Of a stretch of 41,934 nucleotides of DNA, positions 16,949 to 25,682 are shown one piece after another. The notes under the pieces were generated by a model that saw only the letters and a list, made by a program, of their open reading frames with translations, had not been told where the DNA came from and ran no database searches. Each line of letters opens with the position of its first letter. The stretch's first letter is position 1. This DNA is from an uncultured Mediterraneibacter sp. (GTDB lineage: Bacteria; Bacillota; Clostridia; Lachnospirales; Lachnospiraceae), in the NCBI RefSeq assembly GCF_934330165.1, contig NZ_CAKRGI010000022.1, positions 1-41,934 of the forward strand. Direction: 5' to 3'. The position numbers and the translations under genes are program-made.

Positions 16949-17845
16949 TTATTCCTGATTCAGAATATTTTTGCATACTTCATCTGAAATCTGATAGACA
17001 ATCTTCGATCCATCCAGCATGACATAACTGTTTCCACTTCCATCTTCACTGCCGATATACATTTTCATCGTCTTTTCATCATCATCCTTTGTATAAGCAG
17101 CCTCTACCGTGATCCGGCTGGCTTCATCCAGTCCATAGCCTGCCAGGTCTGCATCTTCCACAGAATAATCAGCAACCGTTGTCAGTGACACCGCCCCCAG
17201 TCCACCTGCAGCCGCGGCAATCTCTTCTTCCTGATCTTCATTTTCTGAATCATAGGTTGTCGTCGTTCCATTTTCCGTGATCACTTCTTTTTTCAGATTG
17301 CCGCTGCCAATGCTTGGATATTCATCCAGTTGTGCAAGGTCAGACAACTCCGTCTTGAAATCATCCAGCACGCTGGATGCGACCGTATAGACAACACCGG
17401 TATCTCCCACCGTTACATAATAATCTGTCCCGGTTGAATCTCCGAAGCTGACTGTTGTTACTGTTCCGTCTTCTTCCGTGATCTCGATGGAATAATTCGG
17501 GTCATCCAGTCCATATGCATCCAGGCTGTCTCCATCCTCCAGTTTCCGGTCTGCGGTGATCTGGGCAGCCGCCTTTGCGATCTTCTCCGGCTCACTCTGC
17601 TTTAACGGGAAATCCTTGTCTTCTGAATAATACCAGGTATCTCCATCTTTTTTAAAAGACATCTCGCCTGCTGCCACCTGATACTTGATCGCAGTGATCG
17701 TTGACTCATCCAGATCCGTCACTTTGACCGTTTCTTTTTCTTCTTTTTTATCCTGCTTTTTATTCCAGGAACTTAGTCCAAAATAAAGAATCAAAAGGAT
17801 GACCAGCACTCCTGTTAAAATCAATGGTCCTTTTTTCTTTTTCAT
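16949..17845 (-). CDS. DUF4340 lipoprotein-like/membrane-anchored protein
   Basis: 298 residues with one N-terminal membrane helix (about 7-24) and a long extracytoplasmic region. Repeated patterns such as YGLDDPNYSIEI and YGLDEASRITVEA, each after a beta-rich stretch, are typical of DUF4340. It follows the GldG-like gene by 9 nt, and this order (ATPase, permease, GldG, DUF4340) is a recurring ABC-system cluster in Firmicutes, Bacteroidetes and Spirochaetes. It may be a surface subunit of the exporter; substrate unknown. Confidence 0.85.
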   Translation of the reverse strand: MKKKKGPLILTGVLVILLILYFGLSSWNKKQDKKEEKETVKVTDLDESTITAIKYQVAAGEMSFKKDGDTWYYSEDKDFPLKQSEPEKIAKAAAQITADRKLEDGDSLDAYGLDDPNYSIEITEEDGTVTTVSFGDSTGTDYYVTVGDTGVVYTVASSVLDDFKTELSDLAQLDEYPSIGSGNLKKEVITENGTTTTYDSENEDQEEEIAAAAGGLGAVSLTTVADYSVEDADLAGYGLDEASRITVEAAYTKDDDEKTMKMYIGSEDGSGNSYVMLDGSKIVYQISDEVCKNILNQE

Positions 17846-17854
17846 ACTGACACC

Positions 17855-19381
17855 TCAGGCCTTTCTTCTTCTGAACCATACGACAAAGCCACCGATCAGA
17901 ATGACTGCCGGAATACCAAATACAACAAGAATACTGAATCCGCCTGCATGCTGAACTGTATTATACTCTGTTGTCAGGCTCTTTGTCTCGATAGAAAGAT
18001 TTGTCACACCATCAAAGTTTGCTGTCACTGCATTCATAAATACCTGCGTATTTTCAAGCTGTGAAAATGCATCCGTGATCTGCTGATCGATCAGGCTTCC
18101 TGAGGAAATAACCGTCAGTCTGCTCTCTTTGCTCTCAGTACTGTCGTCTGATGAAGTACTGTCGTCTGATGAAGTACTGTCCGATGACGCATCTGTGGAA
18201 GAATCGCTGTCGGATGAGGTATCATCGGATGAGTCACTGTCGGAACTGATAGTTTCAGTTGCAACTACTCCCAGATCATACGTTCCCTGCTTCTGATCTT
18301 CTTCTGTCACTGCATATGCCTGCTCAGAGGTTGTCATAAAGGTACTCGTTGTGATCGTATCTCTTGCCGGATCCGTTGTCGTCAGTCCACGGGAATTCAT
18401 CAGAAGTACCATCTGGGAACTGATTCCGTCTGCCATATCACCGGATAAATTCAGTACCGGGAAGATATAATACGGCTGATTCTGATAGCATCTCTGTGGA
18501 TCTGCGATATAACCGTCTGCTCCTTCAATTCCATAATCTTTCAGAAGTCCTGCAAGTTTCGGTAAAGAAGCAAGTCCGGTATCTCCCAGCAGACACATCA
18601 CCTTGCCGCCTTCTCCAAGATATCCGCTTAAGAGGCTGACTTCATCATCAGAAAGATCATTGGTCGGACCATCCATTAACAGAAGGTCACAGTCATCCGG
18701 TATAGCATCTGTCATCAGAAGATTCAGTTCCTCGGTTGTATAATTATTCTTTGTCATCAGATCCGTGATCGTTGTAGAAAGGGAGTCCTCTCCATGTCCT
18801 GTTACAGTATAGATCTTCTTCTGGACATCACTGGTCACATAGTTTACCGCACTGCTGAGCTGTCCTTCACCATCAAAGGAGGTATAACTCGATGAACCTG
18901 AATAGTAATAAGAAGAATAATCTGATACCAGGATCTTATCAAAAGAAATGGTTGTCGACTTTCCTGTTGCCTCGCAGGATACATAGATCGTATTCTGTGA
19001 AGTATTGTATTCTGTCAAAGCTGACGGATGCAGAACCGGGTCGATCCATTCCACCTTGATCTTATCCGACAGTGCCGCATATTTACTGATAAATGTTGTG
19101 ATCCTGTCATCTGTCTCATCTTTGACTGCCAGTACTTTCATATCAATCTTATCATCCAGACCTTTCAGCAGATCTTTCGATGTATCGGAAATGTCATAAA
19201 TCTTTGTACTGCTGACATCAATATTTCTGTATGCTTCCGGAATCTGACCGACGACCAGATTCAATACGATAATGACTGCTACAACCAGCACCGTCATTCC
19301 TACACTGTAGGAACCATGCTTTGTTCCGGAAGTATGGAACATTCTTTTTAAGTTTCCTTTTTTACTTTTTAATTTCTCCAT
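17855..19381 (-). CDS. GldG-like auxiliary subunit of ABC system
   Basis: 508 residues. A membrane helix near the N-terminus (about 27-47), a large extracytoplasmic domain of the GldG/ABC_transp_aux type (DLLKGLDDKIDMKVL and KYAALSDKIKVEWIDP are typical), and a C-terminal helix with a basic tail FRRRKA (about 482-508). Before the final helix is a Ser/Asp-rich low-complexity stretch (about 380-425). It lies between the permease and the DUF4340 gene. GldG is known from the gliding machinery of Bacteroidetes, but the same cassette occurs widely in non-gliding bacteria. Confidence 0.88.
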   Translation of the reverse strand: MEKLKSKKGNLKRMFHTSGTKHGSYSVGMTVLVVAVIIVLNLVVGQIPEAYRNIDVSSTKIYDISDTSKDLLKGLDDKIDMKVLAVKDETDDRITTFISKYAALSDKIKVEWIDPVLHPSALTEYNTSQNTIYVSCEATGKSTTISFDKILVSDYSSYYYSGSSSYTSFDGEGQLSSAVNYVTSDVQKKIYTVTGHGEDSLSTTITDLMTKNNYTTEELNLLMTDAIPDDCDLLLMDGPTNDLSDDEVSLLSGYLGEGGKVMCLLGDTGLASLPKLAGLLKDYGIEGADGYIADPQRCYQNQPYYIFPVLNLSGDMADGISSQMVLLMNSRGLTTTDPARDTITTSTFMTTSEQAYAVTEEDQKQGTYDLGVVATETISSDSDSSDDTSSDSDSSTDASSDSTSSDDSTSSDDSTESKESRLTVISSGSLIDQQITDAFSQLENTQVFMNAVTANFDGVTNLSIETKSLTTEYNTVQHAGGFSILVVFGIPAVILIGGFVVWFRRRKA

Positions 19382-19393
19382 GATCCAAACCTC

Positions 19394-20260
19394 CTAACTC
19401 CAACGTCTTTTCTGAATCGACTGCACTGTAAGAAATACAAAGACTGCGATCAGTGACAGATAAAGTGCGATTCCCGTCACATCTACAATACTGTTGGATG
19501 TGATATCTGTAAATACATCCGACAGTGCCAGTCTTCCAAACATTTTGGAGAGAAGATTCTCAAATAAAGAAGATTTTACAAAATAAGTAATGACTGCCGC
19601 AGCAGCTCCGATCACTTCCAGCCCTCCTGCAAGCATCAGGTTCGATGTCATATGGAAAATATAGAAAGCAACGATCGTAAGCACGATCAGAACTCCCACC
19701 AGCCCACTGACAGCCGAACTCGGAAGCAGTGTCAGGATTCCGTTCCATAAATACAGGATCAAAAGGATACCGAATGTACTGATAAATGCAATGATCTGGC
19801 TTTCTGTCAGCGAAGACAGGAACATTCCGATCGCTGCAAATACGCATCCAAGCAGGAAAAATACCAGAATAGAAATATAGTCCACTCCAAGGTATGCTGT
19901 TCCCTGGGATTTGATGATCAGCGGATAAATGCAGAAGATCACACTCGGGATTCCGATCACTGTGATCATTGCAAGATACTTTCCAAGAACTACTTTCCAC
20001 AGACTCACCGGTGCGGTCAGCAGAAGCTGATCCGTCTTATTTTTCCTTTCTTCTGAAAAGCTTCGCATCGTGATCAGCGGAATCCCGACAATAAATACGA
20101 TCAGAGATCCTGCCAGCGAATAGGAAAAATACGGATATCCCGCAGACAGATTATATGCAACAAAATAAATGCCCGTAAATACCAGAAGGAATGCCACAAA
20201 TACACATCCCACCATAGACTGGAAATAGGACTTCAATTCTCTTTTATAAATCGCCAGCAT
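19394..20260 (-). CDS. ABC-2 type permease (GldF-like)
   Basis: 288 residues with six predicted membrane helices. The N-terminus MLAIYKRELKSYFQS, the FVAYNLSAGYPYF loop and TMRSFSEERKNKTDQLLLTAP (in part, about 64-84) are hallmarks of GldF/ABC-2 permeases. It overlaps the ATPase gene by 17 nt, a coupled arrangement. It should form the membrane channel with the ATPase and GldG-like protein. Confidence 0.92.
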   Translation of the reverse strand: MLAIYKRELKSYFQSMVGCVFVAFLLVFTGIYFVAYNLSAGYPYFSYSLAGSLIVFIVGIPLITMRSFSEERKNKTDQLLLTAPVSLWKVVLGKYLAMITVIGIPSVIFCIYPLIIKSQGTAYLGVDYISILVFFLLGCVFAAIGMFLSSLTESQIIAFISTFGILLILYLWNGILTLLPSSAVSGLVGVLIVLTIVAFYIFHMTSNLMLAGGLEVIGAAAAVITYFVKSSLFENLLSKMFGRLALSDVFTDITSNSIVDVTGIALYLSLIAVFVFLTVQSIQKRRWS

Positions 20261-21248
20261 TGCTTACTTCCCCCTTTTCTGCCTCTTTTGCCTTTCTGGC
20301 AAATTCTTCTGCAGCCTTGTCGCTCTGGGTCAGTTCCATAAATACATCCTCCAGGCTGACCTGAACCGCATTCAGCTTCAGCAGCGGCATCTTCTTTTCT
20401 GCAAATGTCGTAAAGAGTTCTTCCCGGATATCCTGTCCTCTCTTCTCCCGGATCTGTCCGCTTGTTATGCCACTGGCATCTGTTTTCACCGAAACCTTTT
20501 CAATTCCAGGTACATTTTTCAGTACTTCTTTTACTTTGGAAGCTTCTGTCCTGGTCTCAATCTCGATCAGACCAGACTCACCCAGGTAGCGTTCCAGATT
20601 CTCCGGTGTATCACTGGCAACCAGCTTTCCCTTGGAAATAATCATGATATAGTCACACACTTCTCTTACTTCTGCCAGAATATGAGAACTTAAGATAACT
20701 GTATGTTTCTTCGCCAGCTTACGGATCAGTTCACGGATCTCAATGATCTGCTTCGGGTCAAGACCTACACTTGGCTCATCCAGAATAATGATCTCCGGGA
20801 ATCCCAGCACAGCCTGTGCCAGTCCGACCCTCTGCCGGTATCCTTTGGACAGATTCTTGATCAGACGCTTTTCCACATCTTTGATCTTTACAAGCTTTTC
20901 CACATCCTCAATAGACTCAGCTCTCTTCTCCTTCGGAATTTTCTTCAGTTCTGCGGCAAATTCCATATATTCCCTGACCGTCATATCCATATACAGCGGT
21001 GGAAGCTCCGGCAGATATCCGATCTGCTTTTTCGCCTCCTCTGGCTCTTTTAAAATATCATGCCCGTTGATCAGCACCTCCCCTTCTGTAGCTCCGAGAT
21101 ATCCCGTCATGATATTCATGGTCGTAGACTTTCCGGCTCCGTTAGGACCTAAAAAGCCGTAGATATGCCCTTCTTCAATGGTAAAATTCAGGTGATCTAC
21201 AGCTAAATGATTTCCGTACTTTTTCACCAGATTCTTTACTTCTATCAA
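20244..21248 (-). CDS. ABC transporter ATPase (GldA-like)
   Basis: About 334 residues. Walker A GPNGAGKST, signature LSKGYRQRVGLA, Walker B IIILDEPSVGLDP and the H-loop SSH are all present; the C-terminal 100 residues are the GldA/DrrA-type regulatory extension. The likely start is TTG at 21248, giving MIEVKNLVKKYG, which has AGGAGG at 8 nt; the ATG at 21257 follows AGGAGG with no spacing. Longer versions to 21305 can be excluded because that DNA is the promoter. It drives the permease and GldG-like protein. Confidence 0.92.
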   Translation of the reverse strand: MIEVKNLVKKYGNHLAVDHLNFTIEEGHIYGFLGPNGAGKSTTMNIMTGYLGATEGEVLINGHDILKEPEEAKKQIGYLPELPPLYMDMTVREYMEFAAELKKIPKEKRAESIEDVEKLVKIKDVEKRLIKNLSKGYRQRVGLAQAVLGFPEIIILDEPSVGLDPKQIIEIRELIRKLAKKHTVILSSHILAEVREVCDYIMIISKGKLVASDTPENLERYLGESGLIEIETRTEASKVKEVLKNVPGIEKVSVKTDASGITSGQIREKRGQDIREELFTTFAEKKMPLLKLNAVQVSLEDVFMELTQSDKAAEEFARKAKEAEKGEVSNAGDL

Positions 21249-21275
21249 AGTCTCCATCCTCCTATTTCTCTCCGC

Positions 21276-21305
21276 ATAATACAGAGTTTCTTTTTTACCT
21301 GTCAA
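21276..21305 (-). promoter_or_regulatory. promoter of the Gld-type ABC operon
   Basis: Minus strand: perfect TTGACA (21300-21305), 18-nt spacer, TATTAT (21276-21281). Transcription would start about 20 nt before the TTG start codon. Confidence 0.8.
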
Positions 21306-21334
21306 CGTTATCAGAAGTTTGTGAATCTTTTGTG

Positions 21335-21403
21335 TATCAAATGTGACGGAAGTTTGCTCTATTTATTTTATTCATCAAATGGAATGGAAGTCTGCTCTAT
21401 TTA
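21335..21403. repeat. 31-bp direct repeat at the thioesterase 3' end
   Basis: 21335-21365 and 21373-21403 match at most positions (period 38 bp). The right copy spans the thioesterase stop codon, suggesting a local duplication of the gene's end. Confidence 0.7.
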
Positions 21404-22098
21404 AATTCTACAACTGCATATGGCCTTCCATTCTCCGCACATAGTTCAATAATCGTCCGTTCTTCCTCCCTGCTCCTTTTCGGATAAATGATATCTCCCA
21501 GTACCGCCGATTTCTTATACTCCACACGGATCTGTCTGAACTGGCGGTCAGCCAGAAGAAATTCCAGTGCCATCTGCACATACTGGCAGTTATTTACATG
21601 CTCATTCGTATCAATATGATAACGACGTACCGGGAATGCCTCCAGGACTTCAGTTTCTTCCGGCAGGGAGATTTTTCTTCCCTCATAAGGCATATCCAGT
21701 GCCTCCCCCATGCCGTATGGCTTTATGTCTTTTTCCTCCGGTCTTACCGGCCGTCCGGTCTCTGTATCAAGAAATACCCATACAGAATAAGCCTTTGCGA
21801 TCATGTGCCCTCTTTCATCTTTTATGTAAAAATTACGATTTCCGAATAACCCCTTAAATTCTGTCGGAAATGTTCCGATCGTGATCCTTTCTCCCAACGC
21901 GGGATACCGTTCTGCGATCACCTGCCAGTAGGACAGGATCCAGGCACGCTTTTCTGCCTTCAGTACCTCCGTTCCAAGTCCCACATCTTCTGACTGGAAC
22001 GTGCTGCAATCCTGAAAATAATTGATCAGTGCAGGAAGGGTCAGCGTTCCATGATGATCGATCTCACTGTAACGTACTCTGCTGTTAAATTCATACAT
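21397..22098 (-). CDS. acyl-ACP thioesterase
   Basis: 233 residues, matching the bacterial FatA/FatB-like acyl-ACP thioesterase family. RVRYSEIDHHGTLTLPALINYFQD (in part, 8-31) is the hotdog helix, and DTNEHVNNCQYV (about 163-174) contains the conserved Asn and His of the active site. It releases fatty acids from acyl carrier protein. It starts one base after the cation transporter stop and is the last gene of the spoIIR-transporter-thioesterase group. Confidence 0.93.
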   Translation of the reverse strand: MYEFNSRVRYSEIDHHGTLTLPALINYFQDCSTFQSEDVGLGTEVLKAEKRAWILSYWQVIAERYPALGERITIGTFPTEFKGLFGNRNFYIKDERGHMIAKAYSVWVFLDTETGRPVRPEEKDIKPYGMGEALDMPYEGRKISLPEETEVLEAFPVRRYHIDTNEHVNNCQYVQMALEFLLADRQFRQIRVEYKKSAVLGDIIYPKRSREEERTIIELCAENGRPYAVVEFK

Positions 22099-22099
22099 T

Positions 22100-23287
22100 T
22101 TATTTATCCTCCGTTTTTGCTACATAATCATAATCTACCGTAATCACACTCTCGTATCTGGAATCCACTCCCTTTAATCGCTCCATCAACTGTAACGGAA
22201 GGTCGTTGCGTCTTTTTTCATCATATTCGATCGGGATCACCATATCGAAAATCAGATTGATCCTCTCCGCTCCCCACACGACACGAAAATCGTGGATGCT
22301 GCATGCCGGATCAAGTTCTTTCAGAAGGTGTTCTGTCTTTTTCCTGATACGGATCACCTTTTCATCTTTCATTTCCACCGGATCCATATGAATCACCAGC
22401 ATCATCCCAAGTTCTTTTGCCGCATCCCGTTCGACACGGTCTATGATCTCATGCGACTTTTCAATCTCCTGGTCATTGGGAACTTCTGCATGGATAGATG
22501 CCATACTTCTGCCCGGTCCGTAATTATGTACGATCAGATCATGAACTCCCTCGATCCCATCGTAGCCCTCTACAAATTTTTTAATCTTCTCATAAACCTC
22601 CGGACTGACCGGTTCACCAATCAGAGTATTCAATGTATCTTTTGCAATCCCGAAACCGGCCCACATCACAACCAGTGCCACGCCAAGACCGACAAATCCA
22701 TCAATATTGACCCCTGTTGCCGCAAAAAAGAGAATCGAAAAGATTGTCGCTGAAGTCGTGATCACGTCTCCCATAGAATCTGCAAAGACCGCCTTCATCA
22801 CCTGAGAATCAATCCTTTCTCCCAGCTTTTTGTTGAATAGTCCCAGCCACAGCTTCACCGCGATCGAAAGACATAAAATCAACACCGAGACAGGAAGAAA
22901 TTTCAGCTGCTCCGGATGAAGGATCTTTCCCACCGAATCCTTCAGAAAAGTAAATCCAACCTCCAGCACCAGAAAAGAAACGATCAGTGCTGCTATGTAC
23001 TCGATCCGTCCATGCCCGAACGGATGATCTTTGTCCGCCGGCTTTCCTGCCATACGGACGCCCACAAAGCTGATCACCGATGAGCCTGCGTCAGACAGGT
23101 TATTAAAGGCATCTGCCATAACAGATACACTGTTCAGTACCAGTCCGACAATCAATTTTGTCAGAAATAATATTACATTACAAAAGATGCCCACAATGCC
23201 GGACAGCATACCATATGCCGTCCGCACGGACACCTTTTCCACATCCTCATAATCTTTTACAAAATGCCTGATAAGAAATTCTGTCAT
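22100..23287 (-). CDS. cation diffusion facilitator family transporter
   Basis: 395 residues: six membrane helices in the first 210 residues and a cytosolic C-terminal domain. The metal site in helices II and V is visible as MADAFNNLSDAG (about 56-67) and FADSMGDVITT (about 166-176), and the interhelix motif HPFGHGRIEYIAA is typical. The family exports Zn, Mn or other divalent ions against protons; the specificity is not settled by the sequence. The C-terminus is about 90 residues longer than in the simplest members. It starts 2 nt after spoIIR. Confidence 0.92.
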   Translation of the reverse strand: MTEFLIRHFVKDYEDVEKVSVRTAYGMLSGIVGIFCNVILFLTKLIVGLVLNSVSVMADAFNNLSDAGSSVISFVGVRMAGKPADKDHPFGHGRIEYIAALIVSFLVLEVGFTFLKDSVGKILHPEQLKFLPVSVLILCLSIAVKLWLGLFNKKLGERIDSQVMKAVFADSMGDVITTSATIFSILFFAATGVNIDGFVGLGVALVVMWAGFGIAKDTLNTLIGEPVSPEVYEKIKKFVEGYDGIEGVHDLIVHNYGPGRSMASIHAEVPNDQEIEKSHEIIDRVERDAAKELGMMLVIHMDPVEMKDEKVIRIRKKTEHLLKELDPACSIHDFRVVWGAERINLIFDMVIPIEYDEKRRNDLPLQLMERLKGVDSRYESVITVDYDYVAKTEDK

Positions 23288-23289
23288 AT

Positions 23290-23943
23290 TTATTTTTCCT
23301 TCCAGAAGAACCAGCGGATCTGAAACTTTGAACCTGCCGTCACTTCCGAATATTCTTCCTCCGTCAATACTTTCTTTAACTGCTGCTTTCCCTTTTCAGG
23401 AAGTACTGCATTTGTTGTATCCAGAAAACACAGATTCGGATACAGCACGCACCACCAGTTATGCCCTGCTGCATCTCCCAGTTCGATCCTCAGGGTCTTG
23501 TAATTTCCTGCCGGAAATGTGACATCTCCATAGGTCCGGTCCGGGAAATAGCACGTCGTCACTGCCACACTGACTGTCTGCTGCATCTGCAGGTCTGCCA
23601 TTTTCTGCTCAGCCACCTGCCGGATCTCCTCCGTATGCCCCCTCATCCACCGGGTCGTCTCCTTTACATCCAGTTCCTCAGGAAGTACTTCTTTTAAATA
23701 GGATAAGACTGCATCCCGCACCTCCATCTTCACCGCCTGATCTGTCCTGCTGTCACTGTTCGCAAGAACATGAAACCGCAGCACTTCCTCCGCCAGATGC
23801 TCCTGTACTGCCCGTTCTTTCCTCTGCACATCTCCCATCACTACTGCTGTTGTCACCACGGCTGCCACGATCAGTGCAAAAAAAACACTTGCTACCCGGA
23901 TTTTCCCCGGTACGATCCACACTTTTTTATCTGCCTCTTTCAT
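23290..23943 (-). CDS. spoIIR: stage II sporulation protein R
   Basis: SpoIIR is the forespore-secreted signal that triggers SpoIIGA processing of pro-sigma-E in the mother cell. The start at 23943 (MKEADKKVW) has GGAGGG at 7 nt; an ATG 15 nt upstream lies on the ribosome site. 217 residues. An N-terminal membrane helix (about 14-36) is followed by the family core: EEVLRFHVLANSDS (about 57-70), VRDAVLSYL and YFPDRTYGDVTFPAGNYK in part. The ribosome site can pair with an upstream inverted repeat. Confidence 0.95.
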   Translation of the reverse strand: MKEADKKVWIVPGKIRVASVFFALIVAAVVTTAVVMGDVQRKERAVQEHLAEEVLRFHVLANSDSRTDQAVKMEVRDAVLSYLKEVLPEELDVKETTRWMRGHTEEIRQVAEQKMADLQMQQTVSVAVTTCYFPDRTYGDVTFPAGNYKTLRIELGDAAGHNWWCVLYPNLCFLDTTNAVLPEKGKQQLKKVLTEEEYSEVTAGSKFQIRWFFWKEK

Positions 23944-23952
23944 ATGTAATCC

Positions 23953-24033
23953 CTCCATATATCCATTGTCCGGTCAGGTTCTTCCTGATCTTTCTCATCT
24001 TTTTCCGGTCATCCGATCGGCTGATATATGGAG
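23953..24033 (-). promoter_or_regulatory. inverted repeat that can cover the spoIIR ribosome site
   Basis: CTCCATATATC (23953-23963) and GATATATGGAG (24023-24033) are perfect complements, 59 nt apart, and the proximal arm contains part of the GGAGGG ribosome site. A smaller ATCAGG/CCTGA(C) hairpin lies between. It could repress translation or be a protein-binding pair. Confidence 0.45.
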
Positions 24034-24064
24034 TATTACCTGAAAGCTGCACTCTATTCATTTT

Positions 24065-24748
24065 TTATATGCTTTCTTCTTTTTCACGGATCGTGTCTAC
24101 TACTGCCTCTGCCTGATTCTTGATATGCTGTCCTGTGATCTGGGTTGCACGCGCCTTATCCCGGCTTTCGATTGAATCGATAATCGTCTGATGTTCTTCC
24201 AGCAACTGCGGATAACACTCTTTCTTTTTCAGATATTCAATCCTGTAGCGATACATCTGCTCCCGCAAATTGTTCAGAAGCTGGATCAGACGGCGGTTAT
24301 CCGTGGCTGCATAAATGATATCATGAAATGCCACATCTGCCTGTGCGATCCGGGTAATATCATCGCTGTCCAACGTATTACAGAATTGTGCTGAAGCCTC
24401 CTTCATTGCTTTGATCCCGTCTTCATCCATGCGATCGCAGGCAAGCTGGACTGCCAGTTCCTCCAACGCACACCGCACTTCCAGTACATCTCTTAAATTT
24501 TTTTCCGTGATTTCTGCTACTTCTGCACCCTTCCTTGGAATCATCAGGACAAGACCTTCCAGCTCAAGCTTACGGATCGCCTCACGGATCGGCGTCCGGC
24601 TCACTCCGAGTTTGTTCGCAAGCTGGATCTCCATCAGTCTTTCTCCCGGCTTCAGTTCCCCTCTTAAGATCGCCTGCCGCAGCGTATTAAATACTACATC
24701 TCTCAGAGGCAGGTACTCGTTCATCGTTACTTCAAAATCTGTTCCCAT
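24065..24748 (-). CDS. GntR-family regulator, FadR/FCD type
   Basis: 227 residues. An N-terminal winged helix (about 10-75: LRQAILRGELKPGERLMEIQLANKLGVSRTPIREAI, in part) is followed by an all-helical FCD domain (about 85-215) with metal/ligand residues in DVAFHDIIYAATDN and a later His. FCD proteins sense small organic acids or sugar acids; the ligand is unknown. It lies 1 nt behind ispE and 121 nt ahead of spoIIR. Whether it regulates these neighbours is not clear. Confidence 0.93.
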   Translation of the reverse strand: MGTDFEVTMNEYLPLRDVVFNTLRQAILRGELKPGERLMEIQLANKLGVSRTPIREAIRKLELEGLVLMIPRKGAEVAEITEKNLRDVLEVRCALEELAVQLACDRMDEDGIKAMKEASAQFCNTLDSDDITRIAQADVAFHDIIYAATDNRRLIQLLNNLREQMYRYRIEYLKKKECYPQLLEEHQTIIDSIESRDKARATQITGQHIKNQAEAVVDTIREKEESI

Positions 24749-24749
24749 A

Positions 24750-25625
24750 TTATTTTCTCCTTACGTTATGCACATTCGTTACATAGACCTGCTTCGTCAG
24801 TCCGCTCTCACGAATCTTCCTCTGTGCCTCCCTTGCCGCAGCACGGTTTTCAAAAAGTCCGAAAACAGTAGGCCCACTGCCACTCATCATCGCACCAATT
24901 GCACCATTTTCTCTCATGACCTGCTTCAGTTCTTCGATCACCGGATGCATCGGGATGGTAACATCCTCCAACACATTCCCCATATTTTCTGAAATCCTGT
25001 GAAGATCCTTCTGCTTCAGTCCTTCGATCAGAGCATCTATATCCGGATGTTCTATGATCTCCTCTGAGTCCAGTGCCTCATAAACTACTTTGGTTGATAC
25101 ACTGACCGGTGGCTTTGCGATCAGTACCGTACATTTCGGCATGGCAGGGAGGACACTTAATTCCTCTCCAATCCCTTCTGCCAGCACCGTTCCTCTCATA
25201 ATACAGTACGGCACATCTGCTCCCAGCTTTACCCCACGTTCCATCAGATCTTTTTGCTGCAGATGGAGTCCGAACATCCGGTTCATCCCGAATAAGACAG
25301 CTGCTGCATCCGAACTGCCGCCTGCCAGTCCCGCTGCCACCGGAATATGCTTATTCAACACGATCTTCACACCCTCGCTGATCCCAAATTCCTCGATCAG
25401 GAGCTTTGCTGCCTTATAAGCAATATTGGTATCTCCTGTCGGGAGAAATCCCAGGTTGGTCGTAAGTTCAATCCCAGGTTCTTTCTTCTTTGTCAGCTTT
25501 ACTTCGTCATACAAATAAATGGTCTGCATGACCATACGCACATCATGATATCCGTTTTCTCTTCTTCCCAGTACATCCAGTCCCAGGTTTATTTTTGCAA
25601 GTGCTTTCAGCTCAATCTGGTTCAT
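24750..25625 (-). CDS. ispE: 4-diphosphocytidyl-2-C-methyl-D-erythritol kinase
   Basis: IspE phosphorylates CDP-ME in the MEP isoprenoid pathway. The GHMP kinase hallmarks are KALAKINLGLDVLG at the N-terminus, VAAGLAGGSSDAAAVLFG (about 90-107, ATP loop) and GAMMSGSGPTVFGLF (about 244-258). The preferred start at 25625 (MNQIELKA) gives 291 residues; a TTG seven codons upstream is possible but unneeded. The ispE-GntR-spoIIR order is common in Clostridia. Confidence 0.96.
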   Translation of the reverse strand: MNQIELKALAKINLGLDVLGRRENGYHDVRMVMQTIYLYDEVKLTKKKEPGIELTTNLGFLPTGDTNIAYKAAKLLIEEFGISEGVKIVLNKHIPVAAGLAGGSSDAAAVLFGMNRMFGLHLQQKDLMERGVKLGADVPYCIMRGTVLAEGIGEELSVLPAMPKCTVLIAKPPVSVSTKVVYEALDSEEIIEHPDIDALIEGLKQKDLHRISENMGNVLEDVTIPMHPVIEELKQVMRENGAIGAMMSGSGPTVFGLFENRAAAREAQRKIRESGLTKQVYVTNVHNVRRK

Positions 25626-25682
25626 CCGTATCTTCCATCCTCTCAATCGTAAAACGCGTGCTGTATCTTGTATACATTGTAC

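Noticed and set aside
20244..21305. Longer ABC ATPase starting at 21305
   Set aside because: The extra codons are the TTGACA/TATTAT promoter; a TTG with an ideal ribosome site fits at 21248.
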